Shown here: one piece after another, positions 9,046 to 17,410 of the stretch | How the letters are laid out: each line of letters opens with the position of its first letter | Position numbering within the stretch: the stretch's first letter is position 1 | Position numbers and translations under genes: made by a program | Assembly: GCF_001315105.1 (NCBI RefSeq) | Contig: NZ_BAZR01000017.1 | Location: 41,674-105,673, forward strand | Origin: Paenibacillus sp. JCM 10914 | GTDB lineage: Bacteria; Bacillota; Bacilli; Paenibacillales; Paenibacillaceae | Direction: 5' to 3' | Length of the DNA stretch: 64,000 nt | Notes under the pieces: generated by a model | Database searches by the model: none | Told to the model about the DNA's origin: nothing | What the model saw: the letters and a program-made list of their open reading frames with translations, nothing else

Positions 9046-9091
9046 GGGCATCTCTTTTATTTCGTATCCGAAGTGAAAGAGGTGCCTTTTT
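9046..9091 (+). terminator. Terminator downstream of 6S RNA
   Basis: Arms GGCATCTCTTT and AAAGAGGTGCC, then five T. Confidence 0.75.
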
Positions 9092-9177
9092 GCTGTATAT
9101 AATGGTTTGCTGAAAGCCTAAACAATGTTAAACTAGAGTATGGAAGGGAACGGTCATTTATAAAGGAGGAACGGTCT

Positions 9178-9570
9178 TTGTCATTAAAAAGAGTTCTGAT
9201 TGGTATCGTGCGCAGCTATGACGGCACAAGCGACCGTGCGAAAGATCCCAAGCTGAAGACGCGTTATTACAATCTTTCAAAAGAAAAATGTTTTGAAGAG
9301 GTCTCCTCTACACTGAAGAAGATTCCAGGTTACAAGGTTCTGCACGAGGTGAAGTCGGTAGGCGAAATCACCCTTGAGAAGAGAACCTCGTTCGGACGGA
9401 CACTGGACATCACCGTCTCCGTGCTTGGCATTAGTCCGGTCCGCAGTGCGGTAGATATGTATTCAGCCTCCCGGGGTTCACTTGGCGATCTGGGGGCGAA
9501 TTATCGTGTAATATTAAACTTGTACGCTGTACTCGACAAGAAGCTTAGCAAGTATCGAGTGGATGCGTAA
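9178..9570 (+). CDS. Conserved cytosolic protein of unknown function
   Basis: One hundred and thirty residues, TTG start at 9178 behind AAAGGAGG at a spacing of eight. The protein is soluble, basic at the N-terminus, and has an alternating alpha/beta look. Recognisable blocks are KTRYYNLSKEKCFEEVSSTLKKIPGYKVLHE and ISPVRSAVDMYSASRGSLGDLGANYRVILNLYAVLD. It resembles small proteins annotated only as cytosolic protein (possibly DUF1499-related) in related genomes, but I cannot assign a function. It is monocistronic between 6S RNA and a bidirectional terminator. Confidence 0.8.
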   Translation: MSLKRVLIGIVRSYDGTSDRAKDPKLKTRYYNLSKEKCFEEVSSTLKKIPGYKVLHEVKSVGEITLEKRTSFGRTLDITVSVLGISPVRSAVDMYSASRGSLGDLGANYRVILNLYAVLDKKLSKYRVDA

Positions 9571-9583
9571 CCGAATACGAACG

Positions 9584-9615
9584 AAAAAGCGGGAGAGTAG
9601 CTCTCCCGCTTTTTA
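9584..9615. terminator. Bidirectional terminator between convergent genes
   Basis: AAAAGCGGGAGAG and CTCTCCCGCTTTT are perfect arms with A/T runs on both sides. It serves the gene ending at 9570 and tpx ending at 9650. Confidence 0.9.
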
Positions 9616-9649
9616 AAAGTTTTCGTTCCATCTCTATGTAGCGCTTGGG

Positions 9650-10171
9650 TTATGATCGGAGGGATTTAACAGCTTCGACTGCGGCTTCGTAATTCGGATG
9701 CTCCGTCATTTCGCCAAGATATTCGACATAAGCGATGGTGTCATTCGCATCGATAACGAAGATCGCTCGCATATCGAGCTGGAATTCCTTGATCAGTACA
9801 CCATAGGCTTCACCGAAAGAGCGTGTCTTATAGTCGGACAATGTGATGACCGAGTCTACACCTGCGGCACCGCACCAACGGGCTTGGGCGAATGGAAGAT
9901 CAGCACTGATCGTGAGGATTACAACATCTTCTCCAAGTCCGGCGGCTTCTTCGTTGAAGCGGCGAGTCTGGGCATCACATACACCTGTGTCCAGAGACGG
10001 CACAACGCTGATTAATTTGATTTTGCCTGCATAGTCCTGAAGAGATGCGTCCTCCAGCAGATTCTTGCTGACCGTAAAATCCGGCGCGGCATCACCAGCC
10101 TTCAGCTGTGGTCCGATGAGTGTAATAGGATTGCCCTTGAATGTGGCAGCTCCTGAACGTTCTTGAGCCAT
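9650..10171 (-). CDS. tpx: Thiol peroxidase (Tpx-type peroxiredoxin)
   Basis: Cytoplasmic peroxiredoxin of 173 residues that reduces hydrogen and lipid peroxides with thioredoxin as electron donor. The peroxidatic cysteine is Cys65 in SLDTGVCDAQTRRFNEEA, and the resolving cysteine is Cys100 in FAQARWCGAAG, the Tpx (atypical two-Cys) arrangement. The C-terminal IFVIDANDTIAYVEYLGEMTEHPNYE block is also typical. The start at 10171 has a GGAGGAG ribosome binding site. It is divergent from the rhomboid gene; no Spx or PerR site was identified. Confidence 0.96.
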   Translation of the reverse strand: MAQERSGAATFKGNPITLIGPQLKAGDAAPDFTVSKNLLEDASLQDYAGKIKLISVVPSLDTGVCDAQTRRFNEEAAGLGEDVVILTISADLPFAQARWCGAAGVDSVITLSDYKTRSFGEAYGVLIKEFQLDMRAIFVIDANDTIAYVEYLGEMTEHPNYEAAVEAVKSLRS

Positions 10172-10291
10172 GATAAATCTCCTCCTTGTATATCAAAGTT
10201 TGGTGATCAGGTTCATGGTACATTATAATCTTTTTAAAAAGGGTATGTCCACAAATGGCGACCCGGCCTGGCAAGGATGAGGAGGAATGCT

Positions 10292-10906
10292 ATGATATTC
10301 GTACGTTATGAAAATTGGAGAAGCTACTTACGGGCTTATCCTGTAACTTCACTGCTGTTAGTCATCAATATTGTTATGTTCATCATCGTGTCCTTCGACG
10401 GAGGCTCCCGGAATCCGGTGGCACTGCTGAAATACGGAGCGATTACCGATCTGCCGCAATTCTCCGGCGAGACCTGGCGATTATTCACGGCGATGTTCCT
10501 GCATAACGGGTTTGAGCATCTGCTCTTTAATAGCTTTGCACTGCTGGTCTTTGTACCGCCGCTTGAGCGTATTATGGGAAGCTGGAAGTTCGCTATCCTG
10601 TATCTTCTAAGCGGATTGTTAGGCAATATCATTGGACTCGCCTATTATGAACGAATGCCGGAGTATACGTTCCTTGTAGGCGCATCAGGAGCCATCTATG
10701 GAGCATACGGGGCTTATCTGTACATTGCGCTGTTCCAGCGCCATGTCATCGATGACACGTCCCGCAAGACGCTGTTCACGCTGCTTGTGCTTGGGATCCT
10801 GTTCTCGTTCACCCCTGGGGTCAGTCTTATAGCTCATGTTGGTGGATTACTCGGTGGGTTCTTCCTCTATGGACTCATGATTCGGTTATTTAAAAGTCGG
10901 ACATAA
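10292..10906 (+). CDS. Rhomboid family intramembrane serine protease
   Basis: Two hundred and four residues with six membrane helices. The catalytic serine is in GASG (Ser132) and the catalytic histidine in HVGG (His182), with the HNGFEHLLFNSFAL segment supplying the oxyanion asparagine. It cleaves membrane protein segments within the bilayer; the substrate is unknown. The start at 10292 is chosen because GAGGAGG lies six bases before it; an ATG five codons upstream overlaps that site. Confidence 0.93.
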   Translation: MIFVRYENWRSYLRAYPVTSLLLVINIVMFIIVSFDGGSRNPVALLKYGAITDLPQFSGETWRLFTAMFLHNGFEHLLFNSFALLVFVPPLERIMGSWKFAILYLLSGLLGNIIGLAYYERMPEYTFLVGASGAIYGAYGAYLYIALFQRHVIDDTSRKTLFTLLVLGILFSFTPGVSLIAHVGGLLGGFFLYGLMIRLFKSRT

Positions 10907-10991
10907 TCGGACCTTGGAAGGTCTGTTATAATAGAAATTGGATAGATGGGTTTAGAGTCTTCCAGGGAATAAGAATGGAGCGATAAAAGGC

Positions 10992-11936
10992 GTGGAATTA
11001 AGACAGTTGCAATACTTTGTCAAGGTTGCGCAAAAAGAGCACGTTACCCAAGCGGCCGAGGAGCTGCATGTAGCACAATCAGCCGTCAGCCGACAAATAC
11101 ATCAGTTGGAAGAAGAGCTAGGCGTGAATCTGTTCATGCAGAAGGGCCGGAACCTGCAATTAACGCCGGTCGGCCAGCTCTTCTGTAAGCGAGTCGAGAG
11201 CATCATGAAGGATTTGGACCGTGCGGTCGTCGAAATTCATGAATTTCTGGACCCGGAGCAAGGGGAGATCCGCATCGGATTTCCGCATAGCCTGGGGATA
11301 CATTTAATTCCGTCCATCGTGGCTGAATTTCGGAAGGAATATCCGAATGTAAAATTCCGTTTCAAACAAGGGATGTTCCCGACGCTGATTCGCGATGTGA
11401 TTGGGGCCGAGGTGGATTTGGCCTTCGTGTCTCCATTTCCGGACCGTCACGATCAGGTTGATGGCGATGTGGTACTCACGGAGGAGTTATTCGCGGTTCT
11501 GCCGCCGAATCATCCGCTTGCCGGAGAGAATTCGATTAAATTGGAGCAACTGAAGGAAGAGCGCTTCGTTTTGTTTAGCAAGGGTTATTCCTTACGCCCC
11601 ATCGTGTGGCATGCATGTCTGGAGGCAGGGTTCACCCCTAAAATCGCCTTTGAAGGTGAAGAAACGGATACGATTCGCGGGTTAGTAGCCGCAGGAATGG
11701 GCGTTAGCTTGCTGCCGGAGATGGCGCTCTTCCAGACGAACCCGTTGCAGCCGGCACGGGTACAGATCTCGGAGCCGAAGGTTACGCGCTCCATTGGCTT
11801 GATTCACCGTGCCGATGAGAAGCTGCCGCCGGTTGCGCAAGCCTTCCGCGCTTTTTTACTGCAATATTTCGGTATCGAAAAGACAGGCAAGAAGAAGGAG
11901 GAAGATGTAGGGACGAATTCCGCCCCGTCTCCCTAG
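10992..11936 (+). CDS. LysR family transcriptional regulator, GltC-like
   Basis: Three hundred and fourteen residues, GTG start (reads MELRQLQYFVKVAQKEHVTQAAEELHVAQ). A winged helix-turn-helix occupies about residues 1-60, followed by a periplasmic-binding-protein-like effector domain (GEIRIGFPHSLGIHLIPSIV, DLAFVSPFPD, GLVAAGMGVSLLPE). Sequence and architecture are closest in memory to GltC, the activator of glutamate synthase genes in Bacillus subtilis, but no gltAB lies beside it, so its regulon is open. The C-terminal tail KKKEEDVGTNSAPSP is an extension. A terminator follows. Confidence 0.9.
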   Translation: MELRQLQYFVKVAQKEHVTQAAEELHVAQSAVSRQIHQLEEELGVNLFMQKGRNLQLTPVGQLFCKRVESIMKDLDRAVVEIHEFLDPEQGEIRIGFPHSLGIHLIPSIVAEFRKEYPNVKFRFKQGMFPTLIRDVIGAEVDLAFVSPFPDRHDQVDGDVVLTEELFAVLPPNHPLAGENSIKLEQLKEERFVLFSKGYSLRPIVWHACLEAGFTPKIAFEGEETDTIRGLVAAGMGVSLLPEMALFQTNPLQPARVQISEPKVTRSIGLIHRADEKLPPVAQAFRAFLLQYFGIEKTGKKKEEDVGTNSAPSP

Positions 11937-11992
11937 GCAGTTTGTCGTATGCGTTCTGCAGAACGTCAGCGAAATATTCACCATAAACAGAA

Positions 11993-12041
11993 GAAGGGCT
12001 TTCCTTACCGCCGATACATGGCAGAGAGGAAAGCCCTTTTG
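11993..12041 (+). terminator. Intrinsic terminator of the LysR gene
   Basis: Arms AGGGCTTTCCT and AGGAAAGCCCT followed by TTTTG. Confidence 0.85.
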
Positions 12042-12056
12042 TTATGCTTGAATGTT

Positions 12057-12736
12057 TTAATCGCGGTTGCTCGTAAAGATCATGATGTAGCGGATCAGCT
12101 CGAGCAAGGAGATCAAGGCTGCAGCTACATAAGTCAGTGCCGCGGCGTTCAGTACCTTGGCTACCCCACGTTCTTCATCGTTGGAAATGTAGCCTTCTTG
12201 TACCATGAGCTGACGGGCGCGGTTACTAGCGTTAAACTCGACCGGCAGGGTGACGAGCTGGAAGGCAACGGCACAGGAGAAGAAGATGATACCAAGACCT
12301 ACCAAGTTCATCGCCTGGAACAAGAAACCAGCAATCAAGAGAAATGGTGCGATACCGGATGCAAAGTTAACGACCGGGAACATTCTGTGACGAGCGACCA
12401 GCATCGGATAGTGTTCGGCATGCTGAATTGCATGGCCCACCTCGTGACAGGCAACTGAGACCGCGAGATGGAGCGTTCGTAGTAGACAGGCTCTGACAGA
12501 CGGACAACGCGTTTCGTTGGATCGTAGTGGTCAGAGAGCGTTCCTGGCACGGGTTCAATCGGTACATCGTGCAGACCGTTCGCATCGAGCATGCGTCTGG
12601 CTGCATCATAACCGGTCAATCCGGTGCTGTTCTCAACGACAGCCCACTTCTTAAAGGTTCCCTTGACGCGGAACTGAGCCCACAGGGAGAAAATAAAAGC
12701 AATGATAATGAGAAGAAACATCCAGTCTGAGTACAT
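12057..12736 (-). pseudogene. Membrane zinc metallopeptidase, YugP-like, frameshifted near 12463
   Basis: About 226 residues when joined, matching YugP-type peptidases. The N-terminal frame (MYSDWMFLLIIIAFIFSLWAQFRVKG...SEPVYYERSIS) runs out of frame inside the active-site segment. Adding one G (minus strand TCGGCGGTC for TCGCGGTC) restores ISAVSVACHEVGHAIQHAEHYPM, which contains the zinc-binding HEVGH motif. Three further membrane helices and the end ELIRYIMIFTSNRD follow. This is a single-base lesion in an otherwise perfect family member, so probably a sequence error. Substrate unknown. Confidence 0.9.
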
Positions 12737-12768
12737 TTATCATACCTCCGTTATTTAATTTGGCAGTG

Positions 12769-13215
12769 CTACATTGAAGTAAACTGATTCAGTAAGATCT
12801 GAAGTGACTCGATACAGGCAGCTCCTTTAGGCAAAATATTAGCAAGCGCCTCTCGAGCTTGACTTGGTTTCAGCTCACTGAGAAGCGGATTAAGTTCCTT
12901 GACATCGCGTTCCAGTTGCTTCATCTGTATCTCAAGCTTGGTCAGCTTCTCCGTCATTTCGGAATCGTCTGTCACGGATTTCAATCGATCCAGTCTATCC
13001 TTAATCTCATCGAGAGTATATTTCTCTTGCTTCAACTGATTAATACGTTCGAGAGTGCTTAAGGTTTCAGAACTATACAGCCGGTAATTTTTCAATGTTC
13101 GTTTTTCAGGGGAGATCAAACCCAGCTTCGTATAGTAGTCGATCGTCCGTTCGCTGATTCCGGCCGCCTTAGCCAGCTCACCTATTCGGAAAAGGTTCCC
13201 GCTCATGATCCCCAT
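12769..13215 (-). CDS. MerR family transcriptional regulator
   Basis: One hundred and forty-eight residues beginning MGIMSGNLFRIGELAKAAG. The N-terminal MerR helix-turn-helix (RIGELAKAAGISERTIDYYTKLGLI) is followed by a coiled-coil dimerisation helix rich in K, E and L. There is no obvious large effector domain, only a short C-terminal tail with a single cysteine (GAACIESLQ). The start at 13215 has GAGGTGA at good spacing; the frame extends 16 codons upstream without support. Target genes are unknown; the palindrome at 2776-2807 is a conceivable target but far away. Confidence 0.88.
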   Translation of the reverse strand: MGIMSGNLFRIGELAKAAGISERTIDYYTKLGLISPEKRTLKNYRLYSSETLSTLERINQLKQEKYTLDEIKDRLDRLKSVTDDSEMTEKLTKLEIQMKQLERDVKELNPLLSELKPSQAREALANILPKGAACIESLQILLNQFTSM

Positions 13216-13404
13216 AATTATCACCTCACAAGCCTTCATTGGACGTACCGTTAATGAATGCATTTATATTTTCATTTTAATAGAAATATGATACATGATT
13301 AGGAACCATACAGTCAAACGTCATAGTTGTGACGAATTTAGCCTATCATGATGCGGTTTATACCTTACATCGATTTTAATGCCGTTTGCACTGTAAACAC
13401 TTAA

Positions 13405-13421
13405 TGTTATATTATCTTACA
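13405..13421. promoter_or_regulatory. GlnR/TnrA box I upstream of amtB
   Basis: TGTTA-TATTATC-TTACA is a perfect match to the TGTNA-N7-TNACA operator. Its centre is about 80 bases upstream of the predicted transcription start, an activator-like position. Confidence 0.85.
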
Positions 13422-13459
13422 TAAAAGACGTATTTCGGACTTTTTTTTGAAAAAAACCG

Positions 13460-13488
13460 TTGCGAATTTCAGAATCGCCCCCTATAAT
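13460..13488 (+). promoter_or_regulatory. Sigma-A-type promoter of amtB
   Basis: -35 TTGCGA (13460-13465), 17-base spacer, -10 TATAAT (13483-13488), start expected near 13495. Confidence 0.8.
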
Positions 13489-13509
13489 GACAATATGAAT
13501 TCAAGTTGA

Positions 13510-13526
13510 TGTTACATTAGTTAACA
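13510..13526. promoter_or_regulatory. GlnR/TnrA box II between the amtB promoter and its ribosome binding site
   Basis: TGTTA-CATTAGT-TAACA is a second perfect TGTNA-N7-TNACA site. It lies about 15 to 32 bases after the predicted start, where bound protein would block transcription. Confidence 0.85.
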
Positions 13527-13544
13527 CAAAGGGGAGTGTAAAAC

Positions 13545-14947
13545 ATGAAAAAAAGATGGCTTGGTTTAATGGCGGGATTGATCGCATTACTCGCATTCCC
13601 GGCGAGCGCGTTCGCCGCTGATGGGGGAGCCTCCAACCTAGAATTAACAGCAGGATTGAACTCGGTATTCGTATTCTTGGCAGCACTACTCGTGTTCTTC
13701 ATGCAAGCAGGCTTCGCATTACTTGAAGCTGGGTCGGTTCGAATGAAGAATGCAGGTCACGTAGCAGGTAAAACCTTCCTGACTTTCGGTATTGCGATCG
13801 TCGCATTCTGGGGATTGGGATTTGGTCTAGCCTTCGGTAATGGTAACAGCTTCTTCGGGTTTGAAGGTTTCTTTCTAAGCGGTGATAATGCATCTGGATC
13901 GTTTGATTCATTGTCCGGCTTCGATGTACCGACCACCATCATGTTCTTGTTCCATCTATCCTTTGCAGCTGTATCCTTGGCGATTGCTTGCGGCGGTATG
14001 GCTGAACGGGCGAAACTAAGTGTATACATCGTATTCGGCCTCTTGTTCACGATTGTCATTTACCCGATCGTTGCACACTGGGTATGGGGCGGCGGCTGGC
14101 TCGGAGATCTGGGCATGCAGGACTTTGCCGGATCAACAGTCGTTCACTTAACCGGTGCCACTGCGGCGCTTGTGGCCACTATCCTTCTGAAGCCTCGTCT
14201 TGGCAAATATAATAAAGATGGTAAGCCAAACAGTATTCCTGGTCATAACCAGGTGTTGTCTGTACTCGGCGTGTTCATTATCTGGATCGGCTGGTTCGGT
14301 TTCAACCCAGCAGCACGATCTCTGCATTAACTGACGGCTTCTTCGGTTTCGTAGCATTGAACACGAATATCGCCGCAGCCGCAGGAGCGCTTGCCGCATT
14401 GTTCATCTCCTGGGCAGTTCTCGGCAAGGCCGACATTCCAAGTATGCTTAACGGTATTCTTGCCGCATTCGTTGCAATCACAGGTGCTTGTGCTTTCGTT
14501 GAGCCTTGGGCAGCCGTTGTCATCGGTGCTGTAGCGGGTACAATCACGTTCTTCACGGCGCAATGGTTTGACCGCAAAGGGATTGATGATCCTGTATATG
14601 CATTCTCTGTGCACGGTATTGCAGGTATGTGGGGTGCGGTTTCCACAGGTTTGTTCGCAGCACCAAGATTGGTTGAAATTACAGAAGTAGGTCAAGCGGG
14701 ATTGTTCTATGGCGGCGGTTTTGCTCAGCTGGGCGTACAACTGCTCGGTCTGATCGGTACGTTTGCCTTCGTACTTGTGATCTCATTCGTTATCCTTTAT
14801 GTCATGAAAATCACGATGGGTCTTCGCGTAACAGAAGAAGAGGAATTGATGGGTCTTGATATCAGTGAGCATGGCACTTACGGATATCCAGAACAAATGA
14901 AGCTTCTGGTGGAGTCGGAAGGAAAGACACCGGATCTTCGTTCTTAA
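13545..14947 (+). pseudogene. amtB: Ammonium transporter AmtB/NrgA, frameshifted near 14310
   Basis: Ammonium channel of about 467 residues when joined. It has a cleavable signal (MKKRWLGLMAGLIALLAFPASAFA) and eleven helices. Family marks include NAGHVAGKTFLTFG, FHLSFAAVSLAIACGGMAERAK, WVWGGGWLGDLG, TVVHLTGATAALVA and, after the break, DDPVYAFSVHGIAGMWGAVSTGLFA. The first frame ends WFGFNPAARSLH; adding one G at 14310 (CCAGGCAGC) gives NPGSTISALTDGFFGFVAL and joins the halves. Two GlnR boxes flank the promoter. No glnK follows; instead a GlnD-like nucleotidyltransferase gene starts 54 bases downstream, in the same direction. The lesion is probably a sequence error. Confidence 0.93.
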
Positions 14948-15001
14948 ATCACTACTAAGCCACAAGTGGCTTCTCGAAATTTGTTATAAGGAGGTCGCGG
15001 C

Positions 15002-16081
15002 ATGAAACCTCTGAAATCCGTAAATCCGTTTCCGTTATTCTCGGAAATTCAGAAAGCAGACTCAGCCCAGCAGTTATGTGATGAACGGATCGCTTGTCAG
15101 AATCAACTCATCGAGATGAGTAAGAACGTGGAGCTGAGAGAATGGATCGCATCAATCAATCAGATGCACGATCTGATCGGACAGCGTGCCGCGGCAATCT
15201 GTGAGCAGAACATGGAGGAGGCTGGCTTCGGCCGGCCTCCTGCACGTTATGCGTTTGTTGCATTTGGCAGTAGTGGAAGGCAAGAGGCCACTCTGTGGAG
15301 TGATCAGGATAACGGTTTGATTATCGGAGATGAACTGGAAGAAGGCCAGCTTCCCTATTTCAGGGAATTTGGCGCTCGTTTGGCTGATGCACTGGAATTA
15401 GTCGGATATCCCAAATGTTCTGGCAAAGTCATGTGCTCAGAGCCGTTATGGAGCAAGCCGCTCCATCAATGGAAAGTGCAGATTAGTGAATGGTGCAGCG
15501 ATCAGCAGTGGGAGCCGGTGCGCAATTTCATCATTGCTTCAGATCTTCGACATATTGCCGGCAGCCGTGAGTTATCGGAGTCGTGGCTGCAGCATTTTCG
15601 CAGCTCAGTTGAACAGTACCCGAATATTGGTCATGCTGTACTGCGGAATACGGTGAAGCATAAGGCCACGCTCAATGTGATGGGACGAATCGTCACCGAG
15701 CGGTTCGGCGAGCATGCCGGTGGGTTTGATGTGAAGTATGGCGCCTATATTCCGTTAGTAAACAGCATACGTACCATGGCATTACAGCGAGGTATCATTG
15801 AAAGTTCCACATTGAAGCGGATCGAAAAAGTTATTCTGCTTGAAGGTGGGAATCTGTTGCTCGAAAGCGTTCAGGAAGCGTTCTGGACGGCTCAGCGGCT
15901 CAGGAATGATACGCCTTACGAGATCGTCGACGGTTTAATAACAAGCAGCGGATATATTCCGCAGGAACAGCTGAAGGATAAAACCATGCAGTACGAGCTG
16001 CGCGATACGCTTGGTATTGTCAGAAGAATACACCGTTCATTACAGCGAGAGCACCGTTTTGCAGAAAGGAGGAGCCTATGA
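15002..16081 (+). CDS. DUF294 nucleotidyltransferase-like protein (GlnD-related fold)
   Basis: Three hundred and fifty-nine residues. The nucleotidyltransferase signature GSSGRQEATLWSDQDNG lies at about residues 89-105 (DUF294, distantly related to the GlnD uridylyltransferase). A helical C-terminal DUF294_C domain covers about 200-350. There is no CBS or cyclic-nucleotide-binding domain, which many homologues carry. The ribosome binding site AAGGAGG precedes ATG 15002. It follows amtB by 54 bases with only a weak six-base hairpin between, and its stop overlaps the start of the next gene, so it is very likely co-transcribed with both. Substrate and partner are unknown; a role in signalling nitrogen status is inference from context. 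Confidence 0.88.
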   Translation: MKPLKSVNPFPLFSEIQKADSAQQLCDERIACQNQLIEMSKNVELREWIASINQMHDLIGQRAAAICEQNMEEAGFGRPPARYAFVAFGSSGRQEATLWSDQDNGLIIGDELEEGQLPYFREFGARLADALELVGYPKCSGKVMCSEPLWSKPLHQWKVQISEWCSDQQWEPVRNFIIASDLRHIAGSRELSESWLQHFRSSVEQYPNIGHAVLRNTVKHKATLNVMGRIVTERFGEHAGGFDVKYGAYIPLVNSIRTMALQRGIIESSTLKRIEKVILLEGGNLLLESVQEAFWTAQRLRNDTPYEIVDGLITSSGYIPQEQLKDKTMQYELRDTLGIVRRIHRSLQREHRFAERRSL

Positions 16082-16818
16082 CAGATCCGGTACGTTCGAA
16101 CGGAGGTTTCTGGCGATCATTGCGTTCAGGGAACATCAACTCGGCGTTAGCGTCGGTCCGCGGAGTGCAATCGGCCCAGCAGATGGCTTTCATCCGTTCG
16201 CAGATGAAGGATAACCGCAGACCGGAAGCTCTGGGCACGCCTCTGGACGAACTGGAGGTCGTTGTATTCGATCTGGAGACAACGGGGTTTAACTACCAGC
16301 ATGGTGACGAAATATTATCCTTAGGTGCTGTGCGGGTTGTAGGCGAGCAGGTAAAAAAAGAAGAAACCTTCCACATGGTCGTCAATAGCGGTGTGCCAGT
16401 GCCTCCCTTTATCACGGAGTTAACGGGCATTTCCCAGCACATGGTTGATGCAGCCCCACCTTTAATGGAGGGGCTGCATGATTTCATGGCATTTGTCGGC
16501 GGGAGGGTACTGGTCGCACATGCGGCGGCACATGATCGCGGTTTTTTGAATGCGGCTTTATGGAAGACGTCGAAGGTGCGGCTTACGCACAGACTGCTGG
16601 ATACGATGATGCTGGCACAGAAGCTGTACCCTGGTCAGAGTGATTATAGCCTCGATGAACTGCTGCACAACAGCCGGATACCGGTAGAAGGCAGACATCA
16701 TGCTCTATCAGATGCGTGCATGACCGCTCGGCTATGGGCGGACTATATAACAGAGATTCAGGCACGCGGGGATGCAGAAACCCTTGGAGATATGTATGTG
16801 TATTTAAGTGAAAGTTAA
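16078..16818 (+). CDS. DnaQ/PolC-type 3'-5' exonuclease
   Basis: Two hundred and forty-six residues. All three DEDDh exonuclease motifs are present: DLETTG (residues 65-70), HAAAHD (148-153) and HHALSDA (207-213). The first 60 residues are an unrelated extension. It overlaps the DUF294 gene by four bases (ATGA), indicating translational coupling. A nucleotidyltransferase paired with a nuclease suggests synthesis and removal of a nucleotide or of a 3' nucleotide addition, but this is inference. It ends convergently, overlapping the JAMM peptidase gene by four bases. Confidence 0.9.
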   Translation: MTDPVRSNGGFWRSLRSGNINSALASVRGVQSAQQMAFIRSQMKDNRRPEALGTPLDELEVVVFDLETTGFNYQHGDEILSLGAVRVVGEQVKKEETFHMVVNSGVPVPPFITELTGISQHMVDAAPPLMEGLHDFMAFVGGRVLVAHAAAHDRGFLNAALWKTSKVRLTHRLLDTMMLAQKLYPGQSDYSLDELLHNSRIPVEGRHHALSDACMTARLWADYITEIQARGDAETLGDMYVYLSES

Positions 16819-17297
16819 CGATGGCCGTGCCCGATATTCAAGGGAATCGATGTCAGCGTATATACTGGAGTTGCGGTATGGCTGCTGCTGATCTTATACG
16901 TCTCTAAATGAATCGTGCGCTGCTCGAATACAGCAGGAGCGGCAATCGCGTATATCCTCATTAATCCTCCGAACGATTGAAGCTGAGCAAGATCGTTGCC
17001 CGAAGGGGCGGGGGTCGAATGCGGATGACTGTGGAACAATCCGATAATTCCTCGCTCCGTGAACAGGGTCGTTGTCCATAGCTTCGGATCGAGTGCAAAA
17101 GAATGCAGCGGGTCCTCCGCTGTATTTTTTATCGGAATAATGCGGGTAACCGTATAAACTTGCTTTTGTCCATCCAGGACTCCGATCAACACACCACAGG
17201 CTTCGTACGGGAAACAGGCATAAAGATGTTCGGCCAGATGCTGCATTACATCCGAACGGATGATGAGTGTATGCGAGCCAGCTTCTTGATCGGACAT
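16815..17297 (-). CDS. M67 family (JAMM/MPN+) metallopeptidase
   Basis: One hundred and sixty residues. The JAMM zinc motif is complete: Glu32 (PYEACGVLIG), His89-x-His91, then Ser99 and Asp102 in HSHPHSTPAPSGND. Bacterial members are isopeptidase-like or cysteine-releasing enzymes that process sulfur-carrier proteins such as ThiS/MoaD types. No such carrier lies next to it here. It is divergent from the ResA-like gene. Confidence 0.92.
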   Translation of the reverse strand: MSDQEAGSHTLIIRSDVMQHLAEHLYACFPYEACGVLIGVLDGQKQVYTVTRIIPIKNTAEDPLHSFALDPKLWTTTLFTERGIIGLFHSHPHSTPAPSGNDLAQLQSFGGLMRIYAIAAPAVFEQRTIHLETYKISSSHTATPVYTLTSIPLNIGHGHR

Positions 17298-17410
17298 GAT
17301 GCGGCGAACCTCCTGCCTGTGAACAATTTGTGATCCGTGTTTTAAAAGGATAGGGTTTCAGGGTACAATAAGGAGTATAACTTCAGTATTAGCAAAGGAA
17401 CCCATAACCT

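Noticed and set aside
14956..14971. Small hairpin between amtB and the DUF294 gene as a terminator
   Set aside because: Only a six-base stem with no T run; more likely to allow read-through or act as a processing site.
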